Assembly: GCF_014643775.1 (NCBI RefSeq)
Contig: NZ_BMKC01000003.1
Span: 372,350-436,349 of the forward strand
From: Arenimonas soli
GTDB lineage: Bacteria; Pseudomonadota; Gammaproteobacteria; Xanthomonadales; Xanthomonadaceae
Length of the DNA stretch: 64,000 nucleotides
Direction: 5' to 3'
The notes below the pieces were generated by a model. It did no database searches and was not told the DNA's origin. It saw only the letters and a list, made by a program, of their open reading frames with translations. How positions within the stretch are numbered: position 1 is the first letter of the stretch; each line of letters starts with the position of its first letter. Below, piece by piece: positions 47,783 to 56,203 of the stretch. Both the position numbers and the translations under genes were made by a program.

Positions 47783-49201
47783 ATGTCGGCCATGACCGAA
47801 CTTGTCCCCGTCCTGCTTTCCGGCGGCTCCGGCACCCGACTGTGGCCGCTGTCGCGCGAAACCCATCCCAAGCAGTTCCAGCCGCTGGTGGGTGAAAAGT
47901 CGCTGCTGCAGGCCACCTGGGAACGCCTCGAGGGCCTGGACGGGCTGGCCGCGCCCATCGTGGTGGCGAACGAAGAACACCGCTTCATGGTGGCCGAACA
48001 GCTGCGCCAGGCCGGCGCGGTGCCTTCGGCCATCGTGCTCGAACCGGTGGGCCGCAACACCGCCCCGGCGATTGCCGTTGCCGCGCTGCAGGCCCGAGCC
48101 GGCGGTGCCGATCCGCTGCTGCTGGTGCTGCCTTCGGACCATGTCATCGCCGACCAAGCCGGTTTCCGCGCCGCCGTGCAGGCCGCGTGTGCGGCGGCGG
48201 GCGAGGGCGCGCTGGTCACGTTCGGCATCGTGCCCACCGGCCCGGAAACCGGCTACGGCTACATCAAGGCCGGCTCCGCGGGGTCGAACGTGCAGAAGGT
48301 CGAAGCCTTCGTCGAAAAACCCGACAAGGCCACCGCGGAAACCTACGTCGCCAGCGGGGACTATTTCTGGAACTCCGGCATGTTCCTTTTCCGCGCCTCG
48401 AGCTACCTGGCCGAACTGGAAAAACACGCGCCGGCCATGGTCGCCGCCGCCAGCGAATCGCTTGAAAAGGCGAAGCGCGACGTCGATTTCCTGCGCCTGG
48501 ACCGCGACGCGTTCGAGGCCTGTCCGGCCGATTCCATCGACTACGCCGTGATGGAAAAGACCGACAAGGCCGCCGTGCTGCCCATCAGCGTGGGCTGGAA
48601 CGACGTGGGCAGCTGGAAGGCCCTGTGGGAAATCGCCGACCAGGATGCCGACGGCAATGCCCACCACGGCGACGTGATCGCGCTTGATTGCCGCAACACC
48701 CTGGCCTGGGGCGGCCGCAGGCTGGTCAGCCTGCTCGGGCTGGACGACGTGATCGTGGTGGACACCGACGACGCGCTGCTGGTGGCGGCGCGCGACCAGG
48801 TGCAGGAAGTGAAGGCGATCGTCGCCCGCCTGAAGGACGAGGGCAGGCCCCAGGCCAGCATCCACCGCAAGGTCTACCGGCCCTGGGGCAGCTACGACGG
48901 CATTGATGGCGGCGAACGTTTCCAGGTCAAGCGCATCGTGGTCAAGCCCGGCGCGGCGCTCAGCCTGCAGATGCACCACCACCGCGCCGAACACTGGATC
49001 GTGGTCAGCGGCTCCGCCCGCGTCACCTGCGGCGACGAAGTCTTCCTGCTGTCCGAGAACCAGAGCACCTACATTCCGCTGGGCAGCAAGCACCGGCTGG
49101 AAAACCCCGGGAAAGTACCGCTGGAACTGATCGAGGTGCAGTCGGGCAGCTACCTGGGTGAAGACGACATCGTGCGTTTCGAGGACGTGTACGGGCGATG
49201 A
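47783..49201 (+). CDS. xanB: bifunctional mannose-1-phosphate guanylyltransferase/mannose-6-phosphate isomerase
   Basis: 472-residue two-domain enzyme that supplies GDP-mannose. The N-terminal nucleotidyltransferase has LLSGGSGTRLWPLSRETHPK and FVEKPDKATAE. The C-terminal type II isomerase is a cupin with QMHHHRAEHWIVVSGSA and STYIPLGSKHRLENPG. Orthologues are XanB in Xanthomonas and AlgA in Pseudomonas. ATG 47783 or 47792 are both possible. GDP-mannose feeds LPS and exopolysaccharide. A nucleotide-sugar epimerase follows within 83 bases, so a two-gene sugar operon is likely. Confidence 0.94.
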   Translation: MSAMTELVPVLLSGGSGTRLWPLSRETHPKQFQPLVGEKSLLQATWERLEGLDGLAAPIVVANEEHRFMVAEQLRQAGAVPSAIVLEPVGRNTAPAIAVAALQARAGGADPLLLVLPSDHVIADQAGFRAAVQAACAAAGEGALVTFGIVPTGPETGYGYIKAGSAGSNVQKVEAFVEKPDKATAETYVASGDYFWNSGMFLFRASSYLAELEKHAPAMVAAASESLEKAKRDVDFLRLDRDAFEACPADSIDYAVMEKTDKAAVLPISVGWNDVGSWKALWEIADQDADGNAHHGDVIALDCRNTLAWGGRRLVSLLGLDDVIVVDTDDALLVAARDQVQEVKAIVARLKDEGRPQASIHRKVYRPWGSYDGIDGGERFQVKRIVVKPGAALSLQMHHHRAEHWIVVSGSARVTCGDEVFLLSENQSTYIPLGSKHRLENPGKVPLELIEVQSGSYLGEDDIVRFEDVYGR

Positions 49202-49283
49202 CAAGTCTTTGGAAACAGGGTCCGCGGCAGGCCCGGGTTGCGATGGCGGGCCTGGGTTGCATCGGTCGCGCCAGGGTAAGCCC

Positions 49284-50294
49284 ATGACCATTGTTGTCAG
49301 CGGAACGGCGGGTTTCATCGGCTTCCACGTTGCCAAGGCCCTGCTGGGCCGGGGCGCGCAGGTGGTCGGCGTCGACAACCTCAACGACTATTACGACCCC
49401 TCGCTCAAGCGCGCGCGCCTCGCCCGGCTCGAGGGGCTGCCGGGTTATGCACATGTCACCGCCGACCTGGCCGACAGGACCGCGATCGAGGACCTGTTCG
49501 CGAAGGCGCGGCCCAGCCGCGTGGTGCACCTGGCCGCGCAGGCGGGAGTGCGCTATGCCGCCACCAACCCGCATGCCTACGTCTCGAGCAATGTCGTGGG
49601 CTTCCTCCATGTTCTCGAGGCGTGCCGCAGCCACCAGGTCCAACACCTGGTCTATGCATCCACCAGTTCGGTGTACGGCGCCAACAGCACGCTGCCGTTC
49701 TCCGAACACGACTCCACCGAGCACCCGCTCACCCTGTACGCGGCCACCAAGAAGGCCAACGAGCAGATGGCGCACAGTTATGCCCACCTGTACGGCATCC
49801 CGTGCACGGGGCTGCGCTTTTTCACCGTCTACGGGCCCTGGGGCCGGCCGGACATGGCGCCCATCCTTTTTGCCAGGGCGATCTCGGAAGGCCGGCCGAT
49901 CAAGGTGTTCAACCACGGCCAGCATTCGCGCAGCTTCACCTTCATCGACGACATCGTCGAAGGGGTCGTGCGCACCCTGGATGTCCCGCCCGGCCGGAAC
50001 GCCGGGTGGAGCAGCCGCGACCCCGACCCCGCGACAAGTGGCGTCGCGCCCTATCGGATCTACAACATCGGCCACGAACAGCCGGTGCAGCTGCTTCATT
50101 TCATTGAACTGCTCGAACGCAACCTGGGCCGCAAGGCGGTGATGGAGATGCTGCCCCTGCAGGCGGGCGACGTTCCCGACACCGAGGCCGACGTGTCCGA
50201 CCTGATTGCCGACATCGGCTACCGGCCGGTCGTGTCGGTCGAGGAGGGCGTGGCCAGGTTCGTGGCGTGGTACCGGGAGTACTACGGCAGCTGA
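49284..50294 (+). CDS. NAD-dependent nucleotide-sugar epimerase (UDP-glucuronate 4-epimerase type)
   Basis: 336-residue extended short-chain dehydrogenase. The NAD motif is GTAGFIG near the start, the catalytic Ser/Thr region is YASTSSVYG, and the active pair is in YAATKKANE. The segment RFFTVYGPWGRPDMAPILFARAI and the phrase VDNLNDYYDPSLKRARL match UDP-glucuronate/UDP-galacturonate 4-epimerases better than GalE. The exact substrate is not proven. It probably works with the preceding XanB-like enzyme in envelope polysaccharide synthesis. Confidence 0.87.
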   Translation: MTIVVSGTAGFIGFHVAKALLGRGAQVVGVDNLNDYYDPSLKRARLARLEGLPGYAHVTADLADRTAIEDLFAKARPSRVVHLAAQAGVRYAATNPHAYVSSNVVGFLHVLEACRSHQVQHLVYASTSSVYGANSTLPFSEHDSTEHPLTLYAATKKANEQMAHSYAHLYGIPCTGLRFFTVYGPWGRPDMAPILFARAISEGRPIKVFNHGQHSRSFTFIDDIVEGVVRTLDVPPGRNAGWSSRDPDPATSGVAPYRIYNIGHEQPVQLLHFIELLERNLGRKAVMEMLPLQAGDVPDTEADVSDLIADIGYRPVVSVEEGVARFVAWYREYYGS

Positions 50295-50355
50295 AACGCG
50301 GGCAGCGGGCCTGGCGCCGTGTCCCGCGGTTGCCCGAAGCTGCGTTGTATGAGGC

Positions 50356-50634
50356 ATGGACGGAAATGAGCGGGACCACGGCAGCGCCGTGGAGGAGGTC
50401 GCGCTGGTGGTGTTGTCGCACTCGCGGCTGCGCGACAAGCCGGCGCATACGCTGGAATCGCTGCGCATCTTCCTGCGCGGGCAAGCCGCGCAGGTTTATG
50501 CCGAACTACGTGCCGGGCGCCCGGTGGTGGTGCGTTCCGGTCCGCGGCTAAAAGTGGAGCCGCTGGCCAGTTCTATGGCCGACCAGGGCTTCGGCGTGCA
50601 GGTGCGGCGGGTGAGGCTGGCAGCGTCAGCGTAA
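50356..50634 (+). CDS. small hypothetical protein
   Basis: 92 residues, no recognised domain. The sequence reads like a real globular protein (EEVALVVLSHSRLRDKP, then a helix LESLRIFLRGQAAQVYAEL, then strands RPVVVRSGPRLKVEPL), with codon use like its neighbours. It overlaps the 3' end of the convergent histidine-kinase gene by 62 bases, which is unusual for this compact genome and lowers confidence. It is 61 bases after the epimerase gene and could be read through from it. Confidence 0.5.
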   Translation: MDGNERDHGSAVEEVALVVLSHSRLRDKPAHTLESLRIFLRGQAAQVYAELRAGRPVVVRSGPRLKVEPLASSMADQGFGVQVRRVRLAASA

Positions 50635-51724
50635 AGCTGGCGCCTTCATTGGGCCGTCCTTCCGCGCGCAGGCTGCCGCCCAGGCCCTGGGCCAGGCGCT
50701 GGCTGGTGGCCAGGCCCAGGCCGGCGCCGGGGTATTTGTGTTTGTCGTGCAGGCGCATGAAGGGTTCGAACAAGCGGCTTGCATGCTCGGGAGCGAAGCC
50801 GGTGCCGTTGTCGCGTACGCGCAGCCACCAGGTCGGGACGTCGGCAGGCTCGAGCCTGCCGCCTTCGATGTGCAACTCGGGCACCACGCCGTCGCGGCGA
50901 TACTTGATGGCGTTGCCCAGCAGGTTCTGCAGCACCTGGCCGACGGCGGTGGCGTCCACGTCCACTTCCGGCAGCTCGCCCAGGATCACTTCGGCCGCCG
51001 CCGCGGCGATGTGGCGGTCGAAGTCGGCCAGCACCTGTTCGACGACCCGGGCCAGCGGCTTGCGCGGGCCGTCTTCGTGGGCCTGGCCGGTGCGGGCCAG
51101 CTGCAGCAGGCCGTCGATCATGCCCTGCATGCGCTCGGCCGCGGCCAGCATGCGCGCCACGTAGTCACGGTCGCTCGGGTGCAGCTGGCTGCGCTGGCTG
51201 TGCAGCAGGCGGTCGCCGAAGGCGCGCACCTTGCGGGTGGGCTCGGAAAGATCGTGCGCGGCACTGGCGGCGAAGCGGTCCAGGTCGGCATTGGCGCGCT
51301 CGAGGTGGCTGCGGGCATGTTCGGCTTCGCGGCGGGCGCGCTGCAGTTCGCGTTCGTGGTCGGTGCGGCGCGGCGCCGGCAGGATGGCGCAGCGCACGAT
51401 GGCGTCGGCGCCCTGGCCCTCGCGGCGGGCGGAAATAAGCACGGGCAGTTCACTGCCGTCGACATGCTGCAGGTCCAGCGCGATTTCATCGGCCTGGCCG
51501 TGGCCCATCAGCAGCGGCAGCACATAGGTGCGCAGGAACATCGCGCTGCCGGCGGTCAGCAGGGTTTCCACGCGACCGCCCATTACCTGGCGGCGGTTCC
51601 GGCCCACCAGCGCCAGCAGGCGGGCATTGCTCGCGCACACGCGCCCGGAGGCGTCGAAGCACAGCAGCGCGCAGGGCAGGGTGTCGAGCACGTCCTCGGT
51701 GGGGCGGTCGAGGGCGCGGTTCAT
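50573..51724 (-). CDS. PAS-domain sensor histidine kinase
   Basis: 383-residue soluble-looking kinase without a transmembrane segment. An N-terminal PAS domain (about 8-120, LPCALLCFDASGRVCASNARLLALVG) leads through a coiled coil to the dimerisation domain with His157 in FAASAAHDLSEPTRKV. The catalytic domain has N-box NLLGNAIKYR, G1 DNGTGF and G2 GAGLGLA. The architecture resembles phytochrome-type and other cytoplasmic kinases. No response regulator is adjacent, so the partner is unknown. The ATG overlaps the stop of a 56-codon ORF (ATGA), indicating coupling. Confidence 0.9.
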   Translation of the reverse strand: MNRALDRPTEDVLDTLPCALLCFDASGRVCASNARLLALVGRNRRQVMGGRVETLLTAGSAMFLRTYVLPLLMGHGQADEIALDLQHVDGSELPVLISARREGQGADAIVRCAILPAPRRTDHERELQRARREAEHARSHLERANADLDRFAASAAHDLSEPTRKVRAFGDRLLHSQRSQLHPSDRDYVARMLAAAERMQGMIDGLLQLARTGQAHEDGPRKPLARVVEQVLADFDRHIAAAAAEVILGELPEVDVDATAVGQVLQNLLGNAIKYRRDGVVPELHIEGGRLEPADVPTWWLRVRDNGTGFAPEHASRLFEPFMRLHDKHKYPGAGLGLATSQRLAQGLGGSLRAEGRPNEGASFTLTLPASPAAPARRSPGRP

Positions 51725-51891
51725 GCGGCAAGGCTCTCGCGCAGGGCGCGCGTATCGTGGTGGCGAGGGCGGGCCTGGAAGTCGGCGGCGCGGTACGGGT
51801 CGTCGGGTTGTGCGTGCTCGAGATGGACGTCGAACAGCACCATGCGGTGGCGGGCCAGGAAGTCTTGGGCGGGGGTCAGGGCCAGGGTCAT
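51721..51891 (-). CDS. candidate 56-residue protein coupled to the histidine kinase
   Basis: A short frame begins at ATG 51891 and ends with TGA (51723-51721) that overlaps the kinase ATG as ATGA. The peptide starts MTLALTPAQDFLARHR, continues with MVLFDVHLEHAQPDDPYR and ends RHHDTRALRESLAA. No domain is recognised, and no strong ribosome-binding site is visible (ACCGCG precedes it). The overlap matches that of many real gene pairs in this window, which is the main support. It could instead be a leader ORF that only positions ribosomes for the kinase. Confidence 0.5.
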   Translation of the reverse strand: MTLALTPAQDFLARHRMVLFDVHLEHAQPDDPYRAADFQARPRHHDTRALRESLAA

Positions 51892-52002
51892 CGCGGTCCG
51901 GAGGCAAGGCGACGGGCCGCGGACACAGGGTGCGCGGGCTGACCGGGATGCTACGTGGAAGGCGCGTGAAGGCCGAGGAACTGGATCACAGATCGAGCTC
52001 GA

Positions 52003-53004
52003 TCAGAGATCTTGCTCGTAGCGGATGTACGGGACGCGGGTCGACTCTTCGTCGTCGTCCGTGGTGTTGCTGAAGGGGTTCTGGCCCCGGCTGACGACGC
52101 TGGCGGCGCCGACGCTGAGGCGGGCCTGCCACGGGGCACGCCAGGTGACGCCGATGCCGACGTCGCTGTAGGTGGTGGGGCTGCCCGGGAGTTCGATGAT
52201 GCGGCCGACGATCTCGCCGCCGAAGTCGCCAAAGCCGGCTTCCAGGCGCAGCGTGCCGGTGTTCCACTCGGGGCGCACGCCGCCGGGGAGCTGGTTCGCG
52301 CCAACGATGCGCGCGCGGGCCAGGGTGCCGCCGATGCTGACCCAGCCGGTCTGGCCGACCTGCATTTCGCCCAGCAGGCCGATGTCGGTTTCTTCGACGT
52401 TGGCGCCGGCGAGGCTGAGGATGAGGTCGCTCTGGGCACCGCCGAAACGAGCGCCCGGCAGCAGCAGCGGCGCCTGGGTGTCGAACTGGTTCAGGCCGAT
52501 GCTGGCGGTGAGGCGGCTGCGGTTGCCTTCCAGCGTGGCGTTGGCGCGCAGCCCGGGGCGCGAAAGCGCCAGCGGGATGGCGGTGCCGCTGTTGGCCAGG
52601 TTGGCGGCCAGGCAGTGCTGCGCCAGCTGGCCGACGCTGCGCGCGACGGCGCTGTTGTCGCAAAGCAGGCCCAGCGTGGGATTGGCTTCAAGCTGCAGGC
52701 TGGCGCCCACGCGGCGCCCGTTGTCCATCGGCAGCACCACGCCGGCACCGGCAGCGGGCGCGGCATTTCGGCCCAGCAGGCGGTCCAGCGAGGTGTTGTT
52801 GCCGGTGCCCCGGTCGATGAGAAGGAAGCCTTCCAGCTGCCCGCTGACGTTGTTCAGGATGGGCAGCGCGGTGGTGTTGGCGGCTTCGTCTGCTTCCTGC
52901 GCGTTGGCCTGCGGGATATACAGCGGCGGCGGCGTCTGCGCGAACGCCGAAGCCGCCGCGAGGGCAAGCATGAATCCGGCGATGGGGCGCAGCAGCGGCG
53001 ACAT
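52003..53004 (-). CDS. putative outer-membrane beta-barrel protein
   Basis: 333 residues. A signal peptide (MSPLLRPIAGFMLALAAASAFAQ) precedes a region with two cysteines (LLCDNSA and HCLAAN) and then strand-rich sequence with alternating hydrophobic residues and glycines (WVSIGGTLARARIVG, GTLRLEAGFGDFGGEIVGRI, DVGIGVTWRAPWQARLSVGAASVV). The end, TRVPYIRYEQDL, lacks the C-terminal Phe common in barrels. I do not recognise a specific family. It has its own 108-base upstream region, so it is probably transcribed alone. Confidence 0.72.
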   Translation of the reverse strand: MSPLLRPIAGFMLALAAASAFAQTPPPLYIPQANAQEADEAANTTALPILNNVSGQLEGFLLIDRGTGNNTSLDRLLGRNAAPAAGAGVVLPMDNGRRVGASLQLEANPTLGLLCDNSAVARSVGQLAQHCLAANLANSGTAIPLALSRPGLRANATLEGNRSRLTASIGLNQFDTQAPLLLPGARFGGAQSDLILSLAGANVEETDIGLLGEMQVGQTGWVSIGGTLARARIVGANQLPGGVRPEWNTGTLRLEAGFGDFGGEIVGRIIELPGSPTTYSDVGIGVTWRAPWQARLSVGAASVVSRGQNPFSNTTDDDEESTRVPYIRYEQDL

Positions 53005-53112
53005 GGGGGGCGTCCTTGTTGACCCTGCTTAGGGCAGGCTCCGGCGGGAAAGTTCCCGGACGGTTAGCGGCGAATTTACCACTTTTTAACAGGGTGGCAA
53101 AGGGGGCGGCCG

Positions 53113-54006
53113 CTATTGCAGGCGGGTGGGGCCCGGGGCCGTGGGCTTCGGGCTGAACAAGGCTTCAATCTGTTCAGGTTCAAACCGGTAGCCCTGGCCG
53201 CAGAAATCGCAGTGCACCTCGGCCACGCCGTCCTGCAGGGCGGCCCGGGCCTCGTCGGCGCCCAGCCCGCGCAGCATGTCGGCCACCCGCTCGCGCGAAC
53301 AGCTGCAGGCGAAAGCCAGGGGCCGGGTATCGAGCACCCGCACCTGTTCTTCATGGAACAGGCGCCAGAGCAGGGTTTCGACCGGGGTCTGCGCCAGTTC
53401 GGGGCCGGCCAGGGTCTCGAACAGGGCCTGTACGCGCGCCCAGCCATCGGGGTCGCCGTGACCACCGGGCAGCTGCTGCAGCATCAGGCCGGCGGCGCGG
53501 CCGTCGCCGGTGGCCAGCAGGACGCGGGTGGGCAGCTGTTCGGACTGCTCGAAATAGCCCTCGAAGGCGCCGGCCAGGCTGTCGGCGTCCAGGCCCACCA
53601 GGCCCTGGTAGCGGGTGGGCTCGCGGCTGCCGGGCGGGGTGGATTCGATGGTGATGGCCAGCACCGAGCCCTCGCCGAAGGCGCGCGGGGTCAGCGGCTC
53701 GGGCACGGGTTCTTCGAAGTGGGCGATGCCGCGTACGGTGTCCTGGGCGGTGCACTCGGCGAACAGCGTGCGCAGGGCGCCGGTGCCGCGCAGCTGCACG
53801 CTGAGCCGGCCATTGATCTTGGCGTGGCCGGTGAACAGCGCCGCGGCGGCGCAGGTTTCGCCCAGGCGGGCGGCCACTTGCGCCGGGTAGTGGGCGCGGC
53901 CGGCGATCTGCTGCCAGGCCTCGTCCAGGTGCACGACGATGCCGCGCACGCCGGAGCGTTCGAGCACGAAGCGGGTCAGGGTGTCGGCGTCGGGGTGATT
54001 GTCCAT
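53113..54006 (-). CDS. hslO: redox-regulated chaperone Hsp33
   Basis: 297-residue cytosolic holdase activated by oxidation. The zinc-binding C-terminal cysteines CSCSRERV and CDFCGQGY supply the C-x-C and C-x2-C pairs that form disulfides under oxidative stress. The N-terminal chaperone domain has [25 protein letters not shown]. The start at 54006 faces mtgA divergently with only 33 bases between the starts. Confidence 0.96.
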   Translation of the reverse strand: MDNHPDADTLTRFVLERSGVRGIVVHLDEAWQQIAGRAHYPAQVAARLGETCAAAALFTGHAKINGRLSVQLRGTGALRTLFAECTAQDTVRGIAHFEEPVPEPLTPRAFGEGSVLAITIESTPPGSREPTRYQGLVGLDADSLAGAFEGYFEQSEQLPTRVLLATGDGRAAGLMLQQLPGGHGDPDGWARVQALFETLAGPELAQTPVETLLWRLFHEEQVRVLDTRPLAFACSCSRERVADMLRGLGADEARAALQDGVAEVHCDFCGQGYRFEPEQIEALFSPKPTAPGPTRLQ

Positions 54007-54039
54007 GCCTGCTATTTTAACTGTCCGAGGAGTCAAAAC

Positions 54040-54750
54040 ATGGTCCAGGCGGGAAAACGAAAACGGCGTTGGCCAAGGCGGCTGCTGTGGCTGCCGGTCT
54101 GGCTGGCCACGTTCATGCTGCTGCAGGTGGCGCCCCTGCGCTGGCTGGACCCGCCGACGTCCATGTTCATGCTGATCCGGCAGGTCGAGGGCCTGGGCGA
54201 ACCGGGTTTCACTCTGCGCCAGGAATGGCGCGACGCCGGCGCGATCGCCAGCTGCCTGCCGATTTCGGTGGTCGCGGCCGAGGACCAGACTTTTCCGCAA
54301 CACGCGGGTTTCGACCTGCGCGCCATCGAAAAGGCGCTCGATTCCAATGCCGAAGGCGGCCGGGTGCGCGGCGCCAGCACGATCAGCCAGCAGGTCGCCA
54401 AGAACCTGTACCTGTGGGGTGGCGGCGGCTACCTGCGCAAGGGCATCGAGGCGGTGTACACGGTGCTGATAGAAGCGTTCTGGTCCAAGCAGCGCATCCT
54501 CGAGGTGTACGTGAACATCGCCGAGTTCGGTGACGGCATCTACGGGGCCGAAGCAGCTGCCCAGGCCTTCTTCGGCAAGCCCGCCAGCGCCTTGTCCTCG
54601 TCCGAATGCGCCCTGCTGGCGGCGGTGCTGCCCAATCCAAAGCGCTACAGCGCGGCCCGGCCGGGACCCTACGTGCAGCGGCGGGCCGCCTGGATCCAGC
54701 GGCAGGTGCGACAGCTCGGCGGTCCGGCCTATCTCGCCCCTGATCGTTAG
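54040..54750 (+). CDS. mtgA: monofunctional peptidoglycan glycosyltransferase MtgA
   Basis: 236-residue membrane-anchored GT51 enzyme that polymerises lipid II into glycan strands. A basic N-terminus and one transmembrane helix ([19 protein letters not shown]) precede the catalytic Glu in [14 protein letters not shown] and the [16 protein letters not shown] motif. No transpeptidase domain is present. ATG 54040 has a GAGGAG-type site about 10 bases upstream. A lipid-linked sugar transferase gene follows after 21 bases. Confidence 0.95.
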   Translation: MVQAGKRKRRWPRRLLWLPVWLATFMLLQVAPLRWLDPPTSMFMLIRQVEGLGEPGFTLRQEWRDAGAIASCLPISVVAAEDQTFPQHAGFDLRAIEKALDSNAEGGRVRGASTISQQVAKNLYLWGGGGYLRKGIEAVYTVLIEAFWSKQRILEVYVNIAEFGDGIYGAEAAAQAFFGKPASALSSSECALLAAVLPNPKRYSAARPGPYVQRRAAWIQRQVRQLGGPAYLAPDR

Positions 54751-54771
54751 TGGCTTGGGTAAACTGGGCCG

Positions 54772-55710
54772 ATGCCATCCCGCCAAACCCTGACCATCGT
54801 CATCGCCGCCTTCAACGAGGAGGCGTCCCTGCCTGAAATGCACCGGCGCCTGCGTGCCGTGCTGGACGGGCTCGATGCCGACACGTCGGTGCTGTACGTC
54901 GACGACGGCAGCCGCGACGGCACCTGGCAGGTGCTGCAGTCCCTGGCCAGCGACGACCCGCGCGTGCAGCTGCTGCGGCTTGCCCGTAATTTCGGCAAGG
55001 AGCTGGCCCTGACCGCCGGCCTGGACCACGTCGACGCCGATGCCGCGCTGGTGATCGACGCCGACGGCCAGGATCCGCCCGAACTCATCCCGCAGTTCGT
55101 GGCCAGGTGGCGCGAAGGTTTCGACGTGGTCTACGGCACGCGCACCCAACGCGACGGCGAAAGCTGGCTCAAGCGCTTCACCGCCGCCGCCTTCTACCGG
55201 GTGATGTCACGGCTGTCGCATACGCCCATCCCGCCCGACACCGGTGATTTCCGGCTGATGTCCAGGCCGGTGCTCGACGCGCTTCGCCAGCTGCGCGAGC
55301 GCCAGCGTTTCATGAAGGGCCTGTTCACCTGGGTGGGTTTCCGCCAGGTGTCGCTGCCCTACCAACGCGCGCCGCGCCTGGCCGGCGGCAGCAAGTTCAA
55401 TTATTGGCGGCTGTGGAACCTGGCGCTGGAAGGCATCACCAGTTTCTCCACGGTGCCGCTGCGCCTGGCCACCTATGTCGGGCTGCTGACGGCGCTGGGT
55501 GCGTTCGGCTGGGGCCTGTGGATTGTCGCGCGCACGGTGCTGTGGGGCGACCCGGTGGAAGGCTGGCCGTCGCTGATGACGGTGGTGCTGTTCCTGGGGG
55601 GCATCCAGCTGGTGGCGCTGGGCATCGTCGGCGAGTACCTGGGGCGGCTCTACCTCGAGGTTAAGCAGCGGCCCCTGTACCTGGTTTCGGAAGCCAAGCT
55701 GCCCCGCTGA
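54772..55710 (+). CDS. GT2 polyprenyl-phosphate glycosyltransferase (GtrB/DPM1-like)
   Basis: 312 residues. A GT2 domain has VIAAFNEEASLPEM, VDDGSRDGTW and the DADGQDPPELIP metal-binding motif, with GDFRLMSRPVL later. Two C-terminal transmembrane helices (TYVGLLTALGAFGWGLWIVAR and MTVVLFLGGIQLVALGIVGEYLG) follow. This is the form of undecaprenyl-phosphate glycosyltransferases such as GtrB and ArnC, which load a sugar on a lipid carrier for later transfer in the periplasm. The sugar is unknown. No flippase or acceptor transferase gene is next to it. Confidence 0.9.
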   Translation: MPSRQTLTIVIAAFNEEASLPEMHRRLRAVLDGLDADTSVLYVDDGSRDGTWQVLQSLASDDPRVQLLRLARNFGKELALTAGLDHVDADAALVIDADGQDPPELIPQFVARWREGFDVVYGTRTQRDGESWLKRFTAAAFYRVMSRLSHTPIPPDTGDFRLMSRPVLDALRQLRERQRFMKGLFTWVGFRQVSLPYQRAPRLAGGSKFNYWRLWNLALEGITSFSTVPLRLATYVGLLTALGAFGWGLWIVARTVLWGDPVEGWPSLMTVVLFLGGIQLVALGIVGEYLGRLYLEVKQRPLYLVSEAKLPR

Positions 55711-55749
55711 GGGGTATAGTCGGCCCAGGGAATCACGGAGGGCCGGTGC

Positions 55750-56178
55750 ATGCGCAACGTCAACCAGATCCTGGCCGGCAAGGCCGACCGCCTGATCACC
55801 GTGCCCCGGGAGGCGCCGGTGCTCGAGGTCATCCGGCTCATGGCCGAAAACCATATCGGTTCGGTGCTGGTGATGCAGGGCGACGAACTTGTCGGCATCG
55901 CCACCGAGCGTGATTACGCCCGCAAGGTCATCCTGCAGGGCCGTTCATCGGCGCAGACGCCGGTCGGCGAAATCATGTCGCATCCGGTGGTGACCGTCGG
56001 GCCCACCGACACCGCCCAGACCTGCATGGCCGTCATGACCGATCGCCGCATCCGCCACCTGCCGGTGATCGACGGCGAGAGGGTGGTCGGCATGGTGTCC
56101 ATCGGCGACTTGGTCAAGGCCGTCATCGAGGACCAGCGCCTCGAGATCGAACAGCTGCAGCAATACATCGCCAGTTAG
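55750..56178 (+). CDS. CBS-domain protein
   Basis: 142 residues made up of one CBS pair (about 8-130). Key segments are VIRLMAENHIGSVLVMQGDELVGIATERDYARKVILQG and IMSHPVVTVGPTDTAQTCMAVMTDRRIRHLPVIDGERVVGMVSIGDLVK. Such stand-alone CBS pairs bind adenine nucleotides and act as sensors; the partner here is not known. It is 39 bases after the glycosyltransferase gene and ends in a strong palindrome shared with the convergent trhA gene. Confidence 0.9.
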   Translation: MRNVNQILAGKADRLITVPREAPVLEVIRLMAENHIGSVLVMQGDELVGIATERDYARKVILQGRSSAQTPVGEIMSHPVVTVGPTDTAQTCMAVMTDRRIRHLPVIDGERVVGMVSIGDLVKAVIEDQRLEIEQLQQYIAS

Positions 56179-56181
56179 GCG

Positions 56182-56203
56182 CGTGCCCGGCTAGCCGGGC
56201 ACG
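56182..56203. terminator. perfect 22-base palindrome between convergent genes
   Basis: The sequence from 56182 to 56203 is perfectly self-complementary (half site CGTGCCCGGCT). It can fold into a stem of nine G/C-rich pairs with a 4-base loop. It starts 3 bases after the CBS-gene stop and contains the trhA stop codon in its centre. There is no T-run on either side, so a bidirectional hairpin that stabilises 3' ends, or a factor-assisted terminator, is more likely than a classical intrinsic terminator. Confidence 0.5.

Noticed and set aside
46634-49384. 916-codon open frame on the minus strand across the diguanylate cyclase and XanB-like genes
   Set aside because: The sequence is His/Gln/Gly-rich with no domain, and it is fully antisense to two well-recognised enzymes. 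High GC removes stops from opposite frames.
51991-52004. 14-base palindrome GATCGAGCTCGATC at the end of the beta-barrel gene
   Set aside because: Perfect but short, with no T-run or second copy noticed; could be chance or a weak 3' hairpin, so not listed as a feature.
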